Assembly (NCBI GenBank): GCA_965661105.1
Contig: CBFICR010000006.1
Location: 1 to 64,000 of the forward strand
From: Eutrophocola sp965661105
GTDB lineage: Bacteria > Pseudomonadota > Gammaproteobacteria > Pseudomonadales > Pseudohongiellaceae
Reading direction: 5' to 3'
DNA length: 64,000 nucleotides
Part shown: in pieces, positions 8,918-18,118 of the stretch
How positions within the stretch are numbered: position 1 is the first letter of the stretch
Layout: the number at the start of each line of letters is the position of its first letter
Made by a program: the position numbers and the translations under genes
The notes under the pieces: generated by a model
The model's database searches: none
What the model saw: the letters and a program-made list of their open reading frames with translations, nothing else
What the model was told of the DNA's origin: nothing

Positions 8918-10261
8918 TTAATCGCTTTCAGGAACACCCAGTTCTTCACCTGCAATGGGTAATGTCTCAATAATTACCTGACCGACGCGCAGATCTTCAA
9001 TATCCTGAATAGTCAGCCTGAAATTATCGATTTCTATGATATCGCCCGGTGCCGGCATACGTTCCAGCTGATTCATTAACAGACCTGACAAACTATTGGC
9101 CTCTTCTTCGGTCGGCACTACCAGGCCCACAACTTTTTCAATATCGCCCAGGGATGCCAGACCATCAGCCTGCCATTTCCCTTCTTCCAGGAGCGTAATA
9201 GGCATGGTGGACTCCGCAGCATCGGTTTCGTCCTCGATTTCACCGACGATCTCTTCCAGCAAATCTTCCAGGGTAATGATGCCAAGGAACTTGCCATATT
9301 CATCAATCACAAAAGCCATATGGGCACGATTACTGCGCATATCCTCGAACAGGGTTGAGACGCGTTGTGATTCAGGCACTACCATGGGTTGTCTGCAAAA
9401 ACGGCGCAAGTCACTCCAGGGTTTTTCCTCACCATCCAGCATGGCTGAATAGAGATCATTAGTCAGTAACATGCCTACTATTTCATTATCCCTGCCACCA
9501 TCGACGACCGGAAACCTTGAATGCCCCCCTTCGCGGATTTTTTTCAGGTTTTCTTCTTCGGGGTCGGTAATATCCAGCAGATCCACTGAATTTGCCGGAA
9601 TCATCACCCTGCCGATATGACGCTGATCGAATTCAAACAGGTTATTCAGCATATTGGCTTTGTCATATTCCAGCGCGCCATGTTCCTGCGAGGTGGCAAC
9701 CATGCCCTTGAACTCGTCACTGCTGAAAACTTCAGCATGGGTCGCTTCTTCCACCCCAAAAAGAGCCAGTAATGAACCTGAAGACCAGTTCAGTATCCAG
9801 TTCAGCGGGTAAACCAGCATATAAGTGAAATGTAACGGATAGGAAATCCACACCGACACCACCTCAGCCTTGCGAATTGCAAAAGTTTTTGGCACCTGCT
9901 CTCCGATGACAATATGCAGAGAGGAGAAAATCAGGAAGCCGGTAATAAACGCCGTAGTATGAAGAATGGAATCAGGAACGCCGGCCCAATGGAACATGGG
10001 TTCCAGTAATGCTGCTACCGCGGGTTCACCGACCCAGCCAAGACCCAGGGAAGCCATGGTAATACCAAGCTGGCAGGCAGCAAGATAGGCTTCCAGATGG
10101 GACTGTATTCTCACGGTCAGCTTGGCTGCGGAACTACCGCTATTGGCCAACGCTTCTATGCGAAAACCCCGGGCTTTCACCAGGGCGAACTCGGCGGCTA
10201 CAAAAAAACCATTGGCGACGAGTAAAATAACGACGGCAATCAGACTACCTGATAGATTCAC
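8918..10261 (-). CDS. CNNM/HlyC-CorC family membrane protein with CBS pair
   Basis: A 447-residue integral membrane protein. Residues about 1-190 form the DUF21/CNNM transmembrane domain (four hydrophobic segments, including the conserved ACQLGITMASLGLGWVGEPA), 205-335 hold a CBS pair, and about 345-435 form the CorC_HlyC domain. The family is linked to Mg2+ or Co2+ homeostasis in bacteria; older annotation as hemolysin is not supported. The start is GTG at 10261, preceded by GCAGGA at suitable spacing. It is convergent with ppa, 31 bp away, and 265 bp separate its start from the HAD gene. Confidence 0.85.
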   Translation of the reverse strand: MNLSGSLIAVVILLVANGFFVAAEFALVKARGFRIEALANSGSSAAKLTVRIQSHLEAYLAACQLGITMASLGLGWVGEPAVAALLEPMFHWAGVPDSILHTTAFITGFLIFSSLHIVIGEQVPKTFAIRKAEVVSVWISYPLHFTYMLVYPLNWILNWSSGSLLALFGVEEATHAEVFSSDEFKGMVATSQEHGALEYDKANMLNNLFEFDQRHIGRVMIPANSVDLLDITDPEEENLKKIREGGHSRFPVVDGGRDNEIVGMLLTNDLYSAMLDGEEKPWSDLRRFCRQPMVVPESQRVSTLFEDMRSNRAHMAFVIDEYGKFLGIITLEDLLEEIVGEIEDETDAAESTMPITLLEEGKWQADGLASLGDIEKVVGLVVPTEEEANSLSGLLMNQLERMPAPGDIIEIDNFRLTIQDIEDLRVGQVIIETLPIAGEELGVPESD

Positions 10262-10526
10262 TTTTTATCCTGCTTTCAGTTAATTAGGGTTACGCTGCCC
10301 CACCTCGATCAGGTCGGGAGGCGTATTGTACATTTTACTACGTGTTTTAATAGTAACTGTAGCATGCCAGCCCGAACATAAAGGAGCATAAACAATTGAT
10401 CAATCAGTGATTTTTCTCGAAACAGCCTCAATCGCGCTGCTAAAACTCCTGTTTCTGCTGTAATGAAAAACCTTAACGAACAAAGTATAGTACCGGGCTG
10501 AATTTACCGCTGGAAAAACCTGCTCA

Positions 10527-11375
10527 ATGACAAATCAAATTAATAAGAAACTGGCCCAGGTGAAAGGCTTTGTTTTCGATATGGATGGCACACTGATCCT
10601 TGGTGACAAGAAAAACAACAATATGGCAATGCTGCCGGGTGCAGCAGACTTTATCAATCTGTTAAAGGATAAAGACATTCCCTATGTGGTAATGACCAAT
10701 GGTACCGCACGCTCCCCTTCTGACTATGTGAAGGTGCTCAGCGATGCCGGTATTCCCATGAATGAAAACACCATGATGACGCCCAGCAGCGTGGCTGCTG
10801 ACTATCTGGTCAAACAAGGCTACAAACGCATCATGGTTCTGGGCTGTCCCGGCGTGTGGGAGCCTCTGGCTGATCTTGGCCTTGAGATAGTCTTGTCGAG
10901 TATTGAAAATCCTGGTCCGGTAGATGCTGTCTACATTGGCTGGTACCGCGAATTTGGTTTCAAGGATATTGAAAATGCCTGGCTGGCAATCAGGGATGGC
11001 GCAGAATTATATACTGCCTCCGATGTGCCTTTCTTTGCCACCGCCAATGGTCCCGGCATCGGCACTTCCTGCGCCCTGGCAGCGGCGCTGAAACCCTTGA
11101 CGGGCAAAGACGCCATCGTGCTTGGCAAACCCTCCTCCCATGCCATTGAAAGTGCGGCACGGCATTTGGGTCTTGAGGTAAGCGAGATCGCCGTGGTCGG
11201 TGATGACGCCGACCTGGAAGTGCCCATGGCAAAAAATAACGGCGCACTGGCGATCTATGTGCATACCGGCACCGGAGGCCCTGATGCTTTCGACAATCGT
11301 CCGCAGGCGACCTGGCCGGATATCTCCGTTACCAATGTGGGTGAACTGATGGCACTTTACCAGGACAGTGAATAA
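10527..11375 (+). CDS. HAD-IIA family phosphatase (NagD-like)
   Basis: A 282-residue cytoplasmic phosphatase of the HAD IIA group. Motif I is FVFDMDGTL with nucleophile Asp18 and Asp20; motif II is YVVMTNGTARSP; a lysine in LGKPSSHAIE and motif IV GDDADLEVPMAKNNGA complete the site. The capping domain between motifs II and III places it with NagD and phosphoglycolate-phosphatase-like enzymes, whose substrates include nucleotides and sugar phosphates. It overlaps the glycosyltransferase gene by 8 bp, so the two are probably co-translated, which hints at a sugar-phosphate substrate. No strong ribosome-binding site precedes the ATG. Confidence 0.8.
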   Translation: MTNQINKKLAQVKGFVFDMDGTLILGDKKNNNMAMLPGAADFINLLKDKDIPYVVMTNGTARSPSDYVKVLSDAGIPMNENTMMTPSSVAADYLVKQGYKRIMVLGCPGVWEPLADLGLEIVLSSIENPGPVDAVYIGWYREFGFKDIENAWLAIRDGAELYTASDVPFFATANGPGIGTSCALAAALKPLTGKDAIVLGKPSSHAIESAARHLGLEVSEIAVVGDDADLEVPMAKNNGALAIYVHTGTGGPDAFDNRPQATWPDISVTNVGELMALYQDSE

Positions 11376-12459
11376 GCCTGTCCCCAAGAATCCTCAAAGA
11401 GTAGTACTGGTTAACCCGACCAAGTACCTGGGTAACCTGTTGCTCGCCGGTGGCTTGATGCAGGCTTACACCGATTACTGCCGGGCTCAGGGCATTCAAC
11501 TGAAAATAGTGATTGATGAAGGCTTCCGGACTCTTTGTGAAAACGCTTTCCCCACTGATACCCTGATCTTTTTTCCGCGCAGGGAAATAAGCCAGGCTGG
11601 CCTGTTGAAAAAAATTTCCCTGTACCGCGACTGCCTGAATGAGATCCGGTCATTCAAAGCGGACATTGCCTTCAATATTGAAGAAGACTCCGCCACGAGC
11701 CATCTGACCCGACTTTCCGGGGCATCCTATAAGCTTGGCTGTAGCGCTACACGCCATCGAGGTGGTTACGATGCTGTAATTCCGGTGCAGTTTGAAAACC
11801 GCGAGCCTGGACGAAGTCATCGCTGGTACAGCTATTTTGATGTGTTTGCCGCGCTTGGACTGCCGGAACCCGAAAAAAGCTACCTGGCCATGCGTCCTGG
11901 CAAACTGCCCGAGACTGTCACTCAGCAATTACAGCTGTCAGGCTGGAATCCTGCTCTCCCCACCATTGCCATTCATGCCGGCGCCACCAAGGAATACAAA
12001 CGCTGGCCATTGGCCAATATGTCTGCCCTGCTGGAAAAAATAATTTCAGCCGGTTATCAGGCAGTGCTACTGGGTGCTGGAAGTGACGATCAAGCGGCCA
12101 ATCAGGAAATACTGCGTCAACTAAAATCAAATTCAAGTCAGTCATCGGCTATTGATCTTTGCAACCAGTTGTCACTGGTGGCGCTGGCACAATTTCTGGA
12201 CAGCTGCGCTTTAATGATCGGCAATGACAGCGGTCCGTTTCATCTCGGTTCAGCACTGGGCCTGCCCGGACTGGTGTTATTCGGGCCAACCAAGGATGAT
12301 ATCTGGGGACCACTTGGTCAACAAAGTACTATTGTGCGTGGAGACTTCCCCTGTGATCCTGCCTGCAACAAGGGGCATTGTTTGCACCAGCATCGTTGCC
12401 TGAAGGATATTACTGCGGAACAGGTTATGGAAAAGATAATGGAAAAACTTTCTGACTGA
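11368..12459 (+). CDS. Glycosyltransferase family 9 protein
   Basis: A 363-residue GT-B fold protein of the lipopolysaccharide heptosyltransferase family. The N-terminal VNPTKYLGNLLLAGGL segment and the C-terminal donor-binding region (LPTIAIHAGATKEYKRWP, then IGNDSGPFHLGSALGLPGLVLFGPT) are typical. It may transfer a heptose or similar sugar to a surface glycan. The start is GTG at 11368 inside the end of the HAD gene. The last codons (EKLSD and stop, plus six T) are part of a 25-bp sequence repeated exactly at 18100-18124. A Cys-rich stretch near the C-terminus (CDPACNKGHCLHQHRC) is notable for this family. Confidence 0.8.
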   Translation: MNKPVPKNPQRVVLVNPTKYLGNLLLAGGLMQAYTDYCRAQGIQLKIVIDEGFRTLCENAFPTDTLIFFPRREISQAGLLKKISLYRDCLNEIRSFKADIAFNIEEDSATSHLTRLSGASYKLGCSATRHRGGYDAVIPVQFENREPGRSHRWYSYFDVFAALGLPEPEKSYLAMRPGKLPETVTQQLQLSGWNPALPTIAIHAGATKEYKRWPLANMSALLEKIISAGYQAVLLGAGSDDQAANQEILRQLKSNSSQSSAIDLCNQLSLVALAQFLDSCALMIGNDSGPFHLGSALGLPGLVLFGPTKDDIWGPLGQQSTIVRGDFPCDPACNKGHCLHQHRCLKDITAEQVMEKIMEKLSD

Positions 12460-12465
12460 TTTTTT
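12441..12465 (+). repeat. 25-bp direct repeat, copy 1
   Basis: GGAAAAACTTTCTGACTGAT followed by five T is identical at 12441-12465 and 18100-18124, in the same orientation, 5.66 kb apart. In both copies it encodes the same C-terminus (EKLSD, stop) in frame. Four of the five bases upstream also match. It brackets the pilus-like cassette. Confidence 0.85.
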
Positions 12466-12512
12466 ATCAAGCTACCGGTTTTATACTGAAACTTTTCAAT
12501 AAAAATTCAGTA

Positions 12513-14780
12513 CTACTGCCCAAGCTGATTCTCAATACGAATCAGCTCTGCTTCCGCGGCAGCTTCCTCTGCGCTATAGGTGTCACCTTGAACGGCCTGT
12601 GACGCAGACACCTTACTCCCTTTTAAACCCCACTTGAAATCGAGCTTTTTGGTAATGGCTTCCTGGATCAATTCAACTGCAAGTTCCACGGGCGCTTCCC
12701 TGCTAATAAATCTTGAGGTAGAACCATGCTCCCTAAGCATGGCTTCCCATTGTGGCCGGCTGCCCGGAATCCTGACTAGTGCCGGCAATCGCGACCACGC
12801 CACATGGGTTCGATAATCCACCACCAGGTCGATTACCTGCTGATCATCCAGAGACTCATCGATCTCAAGTACCACCAGTACGGTTTCCTCATGCTCACGA
12901 AGCACGGTATCGGCTTTTTCCGAGGAATCAGCCATCATTACATCAAACCAGGACTCCTCCAGACCGTGGGCAAGACTGGTGGTATCGTCTGCAAGGTTAC
13001 CCATTATCAGTATGCTGTTTTTCCTGCTGTTTTTACCGGTAGTCTCTGACAGTGCACTCAGGTCAGGGAATTTCCCCTGATATTCCTGGGTCAAACCAAG
13101 CCAGAATTGCTGACCAATAACACTGTAGGCTTCAGCCGCGGTGGTTTCACCGGCAATGATAAGTCGCGAAGCAGATAGCGTCATGGAGTTAAATGTCCCA
13201 CGCATGGCTTCCTTGAACTTGATGATGTCCTGCTCACCACCCAGCAGGAGTTCACGCTGGGCCGGATTGATTTCTACCAGTTCTGCAACCACCGTTCTGC
13301 CTTTATAACCGGTGTAATCACATTGTTCACAACCCACTGCCCGATAGGCTTGATCCGACAGCGTTGCCTCGGCAAAAGCTGCCGCCACAGGATCAGGATT
13401 ATCATCCAGCGGTGCCTTGCAGTGGGTACAAAGTTTGCGTAACAGACGTTGTGACATGATGCCGGTCAGGGACTCGGCAAGAATAACCGGGTTGATTCCC
13501 ATATCCAGCAAACGCGGAATGGCGCTAAGAGAATCATTGGTATGCAGGGTGGAGAATACCAGGTGCCCTGTAAGCGCCGATTGCATGGCAATCTGTGCCG
13601 TTTCCTCATCACGAATTTCGCCAATCAAAATAATGTCCGGATCCTGGCGCAGGATGGCACGCAGGGCTCTGGCAAAGGTCATTCCTGCCTTATCATTGAT
13701 TTCGGTCTGACTTAATCCTGCCATCTGGTATTCCACCGGATTTTCCACGGTCATGATGGAGATATCTTCGCGATTCATGCTACTGAGCAAAGAATACAGG
13801 GTAGTGGTCTTACCTGAGCCGGTAGGACCGCATACCAGGATGACACCCGAGGGACTGGCCGCCATCCGATTAAGGGTATGTATTTCATCCAGGGAAAAGC
13901 CGATCGCTGACAACTTGTAAACTGATTGCCTGTTGAGAAAACGCACCACCAGTTTTTCCAGGCGCCCCGTTACTGGCAACGTTGAAATACGCAGGTCGTA
14001 TTCCCTGTCGCTGATTTCCAGCAGCATCCGCCCATCCTGGGGCACCATATTGTTGGTGGGATCCATGCCCCCCTTGGCCTTGAAATAGCGCACTATGGAA
14101 TTGCCCACCAGTTCAGGCAGGATGACCAGGCGCTGCAGGTTTCCATCAACACGAATACGAACTACCGAGCCACCCACAAACGGCTGGATATGCATGTCAG
14201 AGGCATTTTTCTCCAGTGCCTTGATCATCAACTGACGTGCCAGACGGGGAATGGCACTGTCCGTGTTCTTATCATCAAGCAAGCCGGCTTTTTTCTTTTT
14301 CGCGCCTGGTGTCAGACTTTCGTACCCCATGGCAATGGCAATTTCGATATTGGAAGGAGACGCAATCACCAATCGGAAATGAGTTCCAAAAAGAAACCTC
14401 AGGTTATCCAGCAATTCATGATCAAGGGGATTAGCAATCGCCAGCACCGGTTCCTGACCCTCCATTCCAACAGGAACGACACAATATCTGTCAGCAATTT
14501 TTTTGGGGATTCGCCTGAGCAGTGATTCAATAGGGTCTATTTTGCCGGGGTGGCAAGGAAGCTGGGCAAGGCCCGCTACCTGCTCGGCGATGGTTTCGCC
14601 ATCAAGTTTGAGCTGGCGTTCCACAAAATGCCACAGATCCATAATACTGGTATCAGCGGCAGGTTCAGCCATTCTTTGTTCAGGGTCATACTGCGCCTGG
14701 TATTTCTTAAAGAGACCAAATACTGCAGACCCCTCTGCACCGGAACCACCTGAAATATCTTTTTTTATCTCTGTTGCCAT
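12513..14780 (-). CDS. GspE/PilB-type secretion ATPase with extra C-terminal domain
   Basis: A 755-residue AAA+ motor of the type II secretion/type IV pilus family. Residues about 40-160 form a GspE N-terminal domain. The catalytic part has the Asp box near 380 (DPDIILIGEIRD), Walker A GPTGSGKTT at 318-326, the His-box segment TGHLVFSTLHTNDS near 404-417, and a tetracysteine zinc site (Cys451, Cys454, Cys484, Cys487). Residues about 580-705 add a region not found in standard PilB; it begins NSILIMGN and has the alternating strand/helix pattern of a receiver-like domain, without a clear phospho-acceptor set. A Glu/Ala-rich tail follows. The ATG has AAGGA just upstream. No pilC, pilD or secretin gene is nearby, so it must use a shared platform or is an orphan. 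Confidence 0.85.
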   Translation of the reverse strand: MATEIKKDISGGSGAEGSAVFGLFKKYQAQYDPEQRMAEPAADTSIMDLWHFVERQLKLDGETIAEQVAGLAQLPCHPGKIDPIESLLRRIPKKIADRYCVVPVGMEGQEPVLAIANPLDHELLDNLRFLFGTHFRLVIASPSNIEIAIAMGYESLTPGAKKKKAGLLDDKNTDSAIPRLARQLMIKALEKNASDMHIQPFVGGSVVRIRVDGNLQRLVILPELVGNSIVRYFKAKGGMDPTNNMVPQDGRMLLEISDREYDLRISTLPVTGRLEKLVVRFLNRQSVYKLSAIGFSLDEIHTLNRMAASPSGVILVCGPTGSGKTTTLYSLLSSMNREDISIMTVENPVEYQMAGLSQTEINDKAGMTFARALRAILRQDPDIILIGEIRDEETAQIAMQSALTGHLVFSTLHTNDSLSAIPRLLDMGINPVILAESLTGIMSQRLLRKLCTHCKAPLDDNPDPVAAAFAEATLSDQAYRAVGCEQCDYTGYKGRTVVAELVEINPAQRELLLGGEQDIIKFKEAMRGTFNSMTLSASRLIIAGETTAAEAYSVIGQQFWLGLTQEYQGKFPDLSALSETTGKNSRKNSILIMGNLADDTTSLAHGLEESWFDVMMADSSEKADTVLREHEETVLVVLEIDESLDDQQVIDLVVDYRTHVAWSRLPALVRIPGSRPQWEAMLREHGSTSRFISREAPVELAVELIQEAITKKLDFKWGLKGSKVSASQAVQGDTYSAEEAAAEAELIRIENQLGQ

Positions 14781-14826
14781 GAGTTCCTTATTGCCACCAG
14801 TGATCCATCTCGCGCTGAAATGAAAG

Positions 14827-15246
14827 CTACCTTACAACACCACTTACCACCAGCTCACCGGCCTCATTGATTTCCACGAAGACACCATTCATGCTGGTGC
14901 TGATAATGTAACTCTTGCCCACAATTTCATACCTGACGATCGCACCAAGTGCCGCGTTAGGCAGCACTGGTGGAAATATCTCATCCACCGTATTGGCATC
15001 CACCAGTCGTTTGGCTTCCCTCACCAATTCTGTCAGCTCGTTGGCGATGACCAGATTGTCAGGAACTTCGACACGATTGCCACTGTAAATATAATACGCC
15101 AGCCCAAAAAGCAGGAAAGGAATGATCAGGCCCGGGCGAATTTTCCGATGTCGCCGCGGTTTTATGTGGCTGATCTTTTCATCACTGGTCTGAAGCTGTG
15201 TTTCAGCATCACTGATCAGATCACTAATGTCATCATTTTTACTCAT
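14827..15246 (-). CDS. Small single-pass membrane protein in pilus-like cassette
   Basis: A 139-residue protein with an acidic, soluble N-terminus (about 1-30), a basic patch (KPRRHRKIR), one transmembrane segment (about 38-54, PGLIIPFLLFGLAYYIY) and a C-terminal extracytoplasmic part of about 85 residues. I do not recognise the family. The ATG at 15246 is chosen because GGAAG lies 5 bp upstream; an in-frame start 12 bp earlier lacks that. It lies 46 bp upstream of the GspE-like ATPase on the same strand and downstream of a prepilin gene, so an accessory role in the same machine is the natural inference. Confidence 0.65.
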   Translation of the reverse strand: MSKNDDISDLISDAETQLQTSDEKISHIKPRRHRKIRPGLIIPFLLFGLAYYIYSGNRVEVPDNLVIANELTELVREAKRLVDANTVDEIFPPVLPNAALGAIVRYEIVGKSYIISTSMNGVFVEINEAGELVVSGVVR

Positions 15247-15294
15247 GCTGGCTTCCAATAAAGCTCAATAGTGCAAGGGGGCGTAAACAAGGAA

Positions 15295-15804
15295 TTACGG
15301 AACAAAGGTTTTAATGCAGTCAGCTGCTGTATTGTCTGACAACCTGGCATTGAAGGCGATGATAGCACTGGTGGAAAATCCGGAAGCTACCATCCCTCTT
15401 TGGTCCAGTTCATCATGTGTGGCACGTGCCACACTCAGACCCAGGGGTCCCTCGCGGTCCAGGCTGGAGACCACAATAAAGACCGGATTGTAACCCCCTG
15501 CCACGTGGTTAGGCTGAAACCCCAGAGACAGCCTTGCATAATCCTCGCTGGTCTGAAATTTTCCACTGGCCCTTTCATACAGATCATTGCAACTCTCGTA
15601 GGGACCCTCTTCCAGGTCTGCACGCAGCCCAGTTCGCAAACCATCGAAAATCAGGATAAGTTCGGCGGCCCTGGCACGCTCCTGGTAGCCCTGATACATG
15701 GGCAGGGACACCGCGCCCAGCAAGGCAATAATGGCAATGACAGTCAGTATTTCCAGCAGTGAAAATCCGGAATTTCGGGCTGGTTTTATATTCTGTTGTT
15801 TCAT
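15295..15804 (-). CDS. Type IV prepilin-like protein
   Basis: A 169-residue prepilin. A 13-residue basic leader ends in SG, followed by FSLLEILTVIAIIALLGAVS, the class III signal with Glu at +5 that prepilin peptidase cleaves and N-methylates. The hydrophobic helix continues into QGYQERARAAELILIFDGLR, and a small globular domain with two cysteines follows (ESCNDLY near the middle, DCIKTFVP at the end). The globular part shares the LSLGF, NPVFIV and VARATHDE blocks with the prepilin encoded at 16008, so the two are paralogues. It heads a minus-strand cluster with the membrane protein and the ATPase. Confidence 0.85.
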   Translation of the reverse strand: MKQQNIKPARNSGFSLLEILTVIAIIALLGAVSLPMYQGYQERARAAELILIFDGLRTGLRADLEEGPYESCNDLYERASGKFQTSEDYARLSLGFQPNHVAGGYNPVFIVVSSLDREGPLGLSVARATHDELDQRGMVASGFSTSAIIAFNARLSDNTAADCIKTFVP

Positions 15805-16007
15805 AATTTTACCGTCAATATCACTAATCGCGCTTTAAGCTTTACGAAAAATCGTAGTATTAAAAAGTATACTTCAAGAAGATAAGCAACGGATTATAAA
15901 AGAAATTTACATAAAAAACCCGGTTTGCTATAGTTTCCGGCATACTCTATCTACCCCATTCACCTTTTTATATTTCCAAACATCCATACTTTTTCAGAGC
16001 ATATATC
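15805..16007. promoter_or_regulatory. Divergent regulatory region between two prepilin genes
   Basis: This 203-bp AT-rich gap separates two divergent prepilin genes and must hold both promoters. I see no strong -35/-10 pair or sigma-54 element, and no long inverted repeat. Confidence 0.4.
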
Positions 16008-16958
16008 ATGACCTGCATCGAAGCCCGTAACAGGCTTACTTTTTCCAAAGGGTTCACTGTACTTGAACTGCTTACTGTGATCGCTGTTATTGGCGTGATG
16101 ACCGCGATCGCCATACCTACCTACCAATACTTTATTCGTAAATCCCAAACCGCAGAAATCCTGCTCAGCTATGATGACATGCGACAAAGAGTTCAGACAC
16201 TGTTAGCCCAGGGCTTGGTCAATGACTGTAGTGAACTTGCCAGCCAGCTGACGGTCAGCCTGGGCCATGAATATGCCAATCTCAGCCTGGGTTTTGATGC
16301 CGTCAACGGCCAGACTGGCCAGGGCTATTCCCCGGTGTTTCTGGTGTGTGCCAATGCCACCCAGCAAGGTGCTCTGGGCATGGAAATCGCACGCGCCGCC
16401 CATGATGAATTTGTCCTGACCAACACGGTGAGTCCCTTAGCCGTACTAACCGACAGCCTGGTGAGTTTTTCGGTCCCCATCGGCGATGGAACAGCAGCCT
16501 GCATGACACCGGTTCAGCAGGCAACCAGCACATCAGGTTGCGGCTCAGCTCCAGCACAATCTCAGCCCCAATCTCAGCCCCAAACTACCCAGCAAACGGC
16601 TCCGGCAGCTGCTGCCGGCCCGCCGGTACCCGCAGGAATGAAGGCTGGTACAACACCTCTGGCCCCCTGGGTGCCGGCAAATGCTGCACCCAGACAGATT
16701 GGCTCTGCCGGCGGTAGTCAAAGTCTAAACGTCAATATGCGGGGTTACGCCAATTTTCTGCGGGCTAGCAGTCCGGATCCAAGCGCCCCGGTACAGATTG
16801 TAGGCATACGCGTCGAAGGTGCGACAGCCTCAATGCCGCAAGCCGATGGTTTTGCTTCGGTCACGTTTGATGCCCCAGGTACTGGCAGAGCCCGGGTCTG
16901 GCTGACCCTTGACAATGGGCATGGCCAGAACGAGATCGAGGCCTATATCACTCGCTAA
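16008..16958 (+). CDS. Long type IV prepilin-like protein with Pro/Gln linker
   Basis: A 316-residue prepilin. The leader ends SKG and is followed by FTVLELLTVIAVIGVMTAIA, with Glu at +5 and the usual hydrophobic helix. Residues about 45-170 form a pilin-type globular domain with cysteines in NDCSELA, LVCANA and AACMTP. A low-complexity linker follows (QSQPQSQPQTTQQTAPAAAA near 182-205), then a C-terminal beta-rich domain (about 235-316) ending in ARVWLTLDNGHGQNEIEAYI. The two-domain layout suggests a minor or tip pilin with a displayed adhesive or sensory domain; this is inference. A decayed copy of its middle part lies 170 bp downstream. Confidence 0.82.
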   Translation: MTCIEARNRLTFSKGFTVLELLTVIAVIGVMTAIAIPTYQYFIRKSQTAEILLSYDDMRQRVQTLLAQGLVNDCSELASQLTVSLGHEYANLSLGFDAVNGQTGQGYSPVFLVCANATQQGALGMEIARAAHDEFVLTNTVSPLAVLTDSLVSFSVPIGDGTAACMTPVQQATSTSGCGSAPAQSQPQSQPQTTQQTAPAAAAGPPVPAGMKAGTTPLAPWVPANAAPRQIGSAGGSQSLNVNMRGYANFLRASSPDPSAPVQIVGIRVEGATASMPQADGFASVTFDAPGTGRARVWLTLDNGHGQNEIEAYITR

Positions 16959-17099
16959 CCGGACCATCAGCTGGAAAACAGGCTTGCACTGCCCAATACT
17001 ACGGTGGCAAAGGTCAGTAGCAATTTTGTCAACTAATCATCTCTTGGACACAAGTCTGACCCCATGAACAAGGCAGGCCCAGCTGGCAAGCACTTCAGT

Positions 17100-18118
17100 C
17101 TCTGAATGCAGTGATCTCCAGCAAATGGTGCTCCCAGCCTGGGTCACGAATACGCCAATCTCAGTCTGGGTTTTGATGCCGTCAACGGCCAGACCGGCCA
17201 GGGTTATACCCCGGTATTTCTGGTCTGTGCCAGTAACGCCCAGCAAGGAGCGCTGGGGCTGGAATTCGCCCGCGCCGCCCATGATGAATTTGTCCTGACC
17301 AATACTGTCAGCCCGGGCGCTATGCTGACCGACTCCATCGTCAGCTTCTCCGTGCCACTGGATGATCCCGATGACGCAGCCTGCATGATCCCGTTGGTGC
17401 AGAGTGCCGTGGCAACCGGGTGTTCCAGCGCGCCGGCACAAACACCACCCGCCCAGGTTATCAGCCAGGCACCGGCAGCGGTCCCCTACGTGCCCCCCCA
17501 GAACCCGGCTCCTGTCGTCCAGACTGCGACACCCCAGCCCCCGAAGTGCTCAATGCCCTGGGCGGCGTAGCGCCAGCCCAGCAGCAGGAAGTCGCCTCCG
17601 TTCTGGATAAGTTGACCCAGGATGCCGATATGCTGGCTGCGATGACCCAAACCATGAACAGTGGCCAAGTTCTTGGCCTGCCTGGTGATATGTATTATGC
17701 CAATATGCAAGCTTGTCCAGGTGAACTAGACATGGTCGGGTATGACGAATATGGCCCGACCTGCGCCCAGGATTTCGGGAATATGTGCCCCTTGAACCGC
17801 GATGGCACGCCGAATCCTCTTGGTGGCTGTTACGTGGCGGCAATGTGCAAGGTCTCCTGTGGCGTCACGAAGCCTGCCTCTGAAGCCGTCGTGGAAGCCA
17901 TTTTTTGGGGTGGTTATCACTCGACTAATGATTACTGCACGGGAAAGTTTGGCCCCAGGATTCAGGCTTCCTGTGACCAAATAGCTGAATGGGATGCCAA
18001 GATCGCCGCTGGAGAAAACCCTGTGCTGAGAAACCTTGGCTTTACTCTGCTTGAGCTGATTACCCTGATTGCCATTCTCGCGGCAATGAAGGTAATAAAG
18101 GAAAAACTTTCTGACTGA
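17100..18118 (+). pseudogene. Decayed/silent prepilin copy with Cys-rich C-terminus
   Basis: From 17136 the DNA closely matches the middle of the prepilin gene at 16008 (LGHEYANLSLGFDAV, then PVFLVC, then ARAAHDEFVLTNTVSP), but no start codon or N-terminal helix precedes it, and upstream homology is eroded by indels to about 17100. Near 17537-17541 a run of five C shifts the frame; a sixth C would join TATPQP to PEVLNALGG and continue open to 18118. The second part encodes a novel Cys-rich domain (ACPGELD, CAQDFGNMCPL, GGCYVAAMCKVSC, DYCTGK). At the very end is a second prepilin-type motif, RNLGFTLLELITLIAILAAM, cut short after a few codons by the EKLSD-stop repeat. It could be a pseudogene or a donor cassette for pilin variation. 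Confidence 0.7.

Noticed and set aside
17041..17065. GGACACAAGTCTGACCCC as another REP-like or mobile-element end between the pilin copies
   Set aside because: Only a single short match by eye; no second copy was found in the window.
17420..18118. Open 232-codon frame taken as an intact gene
   Set aside because: Its first 40 codons are an out-of-frame reading of the pilin Pro-rich linker; real coding begins only after the C-run frameshift near 17540.
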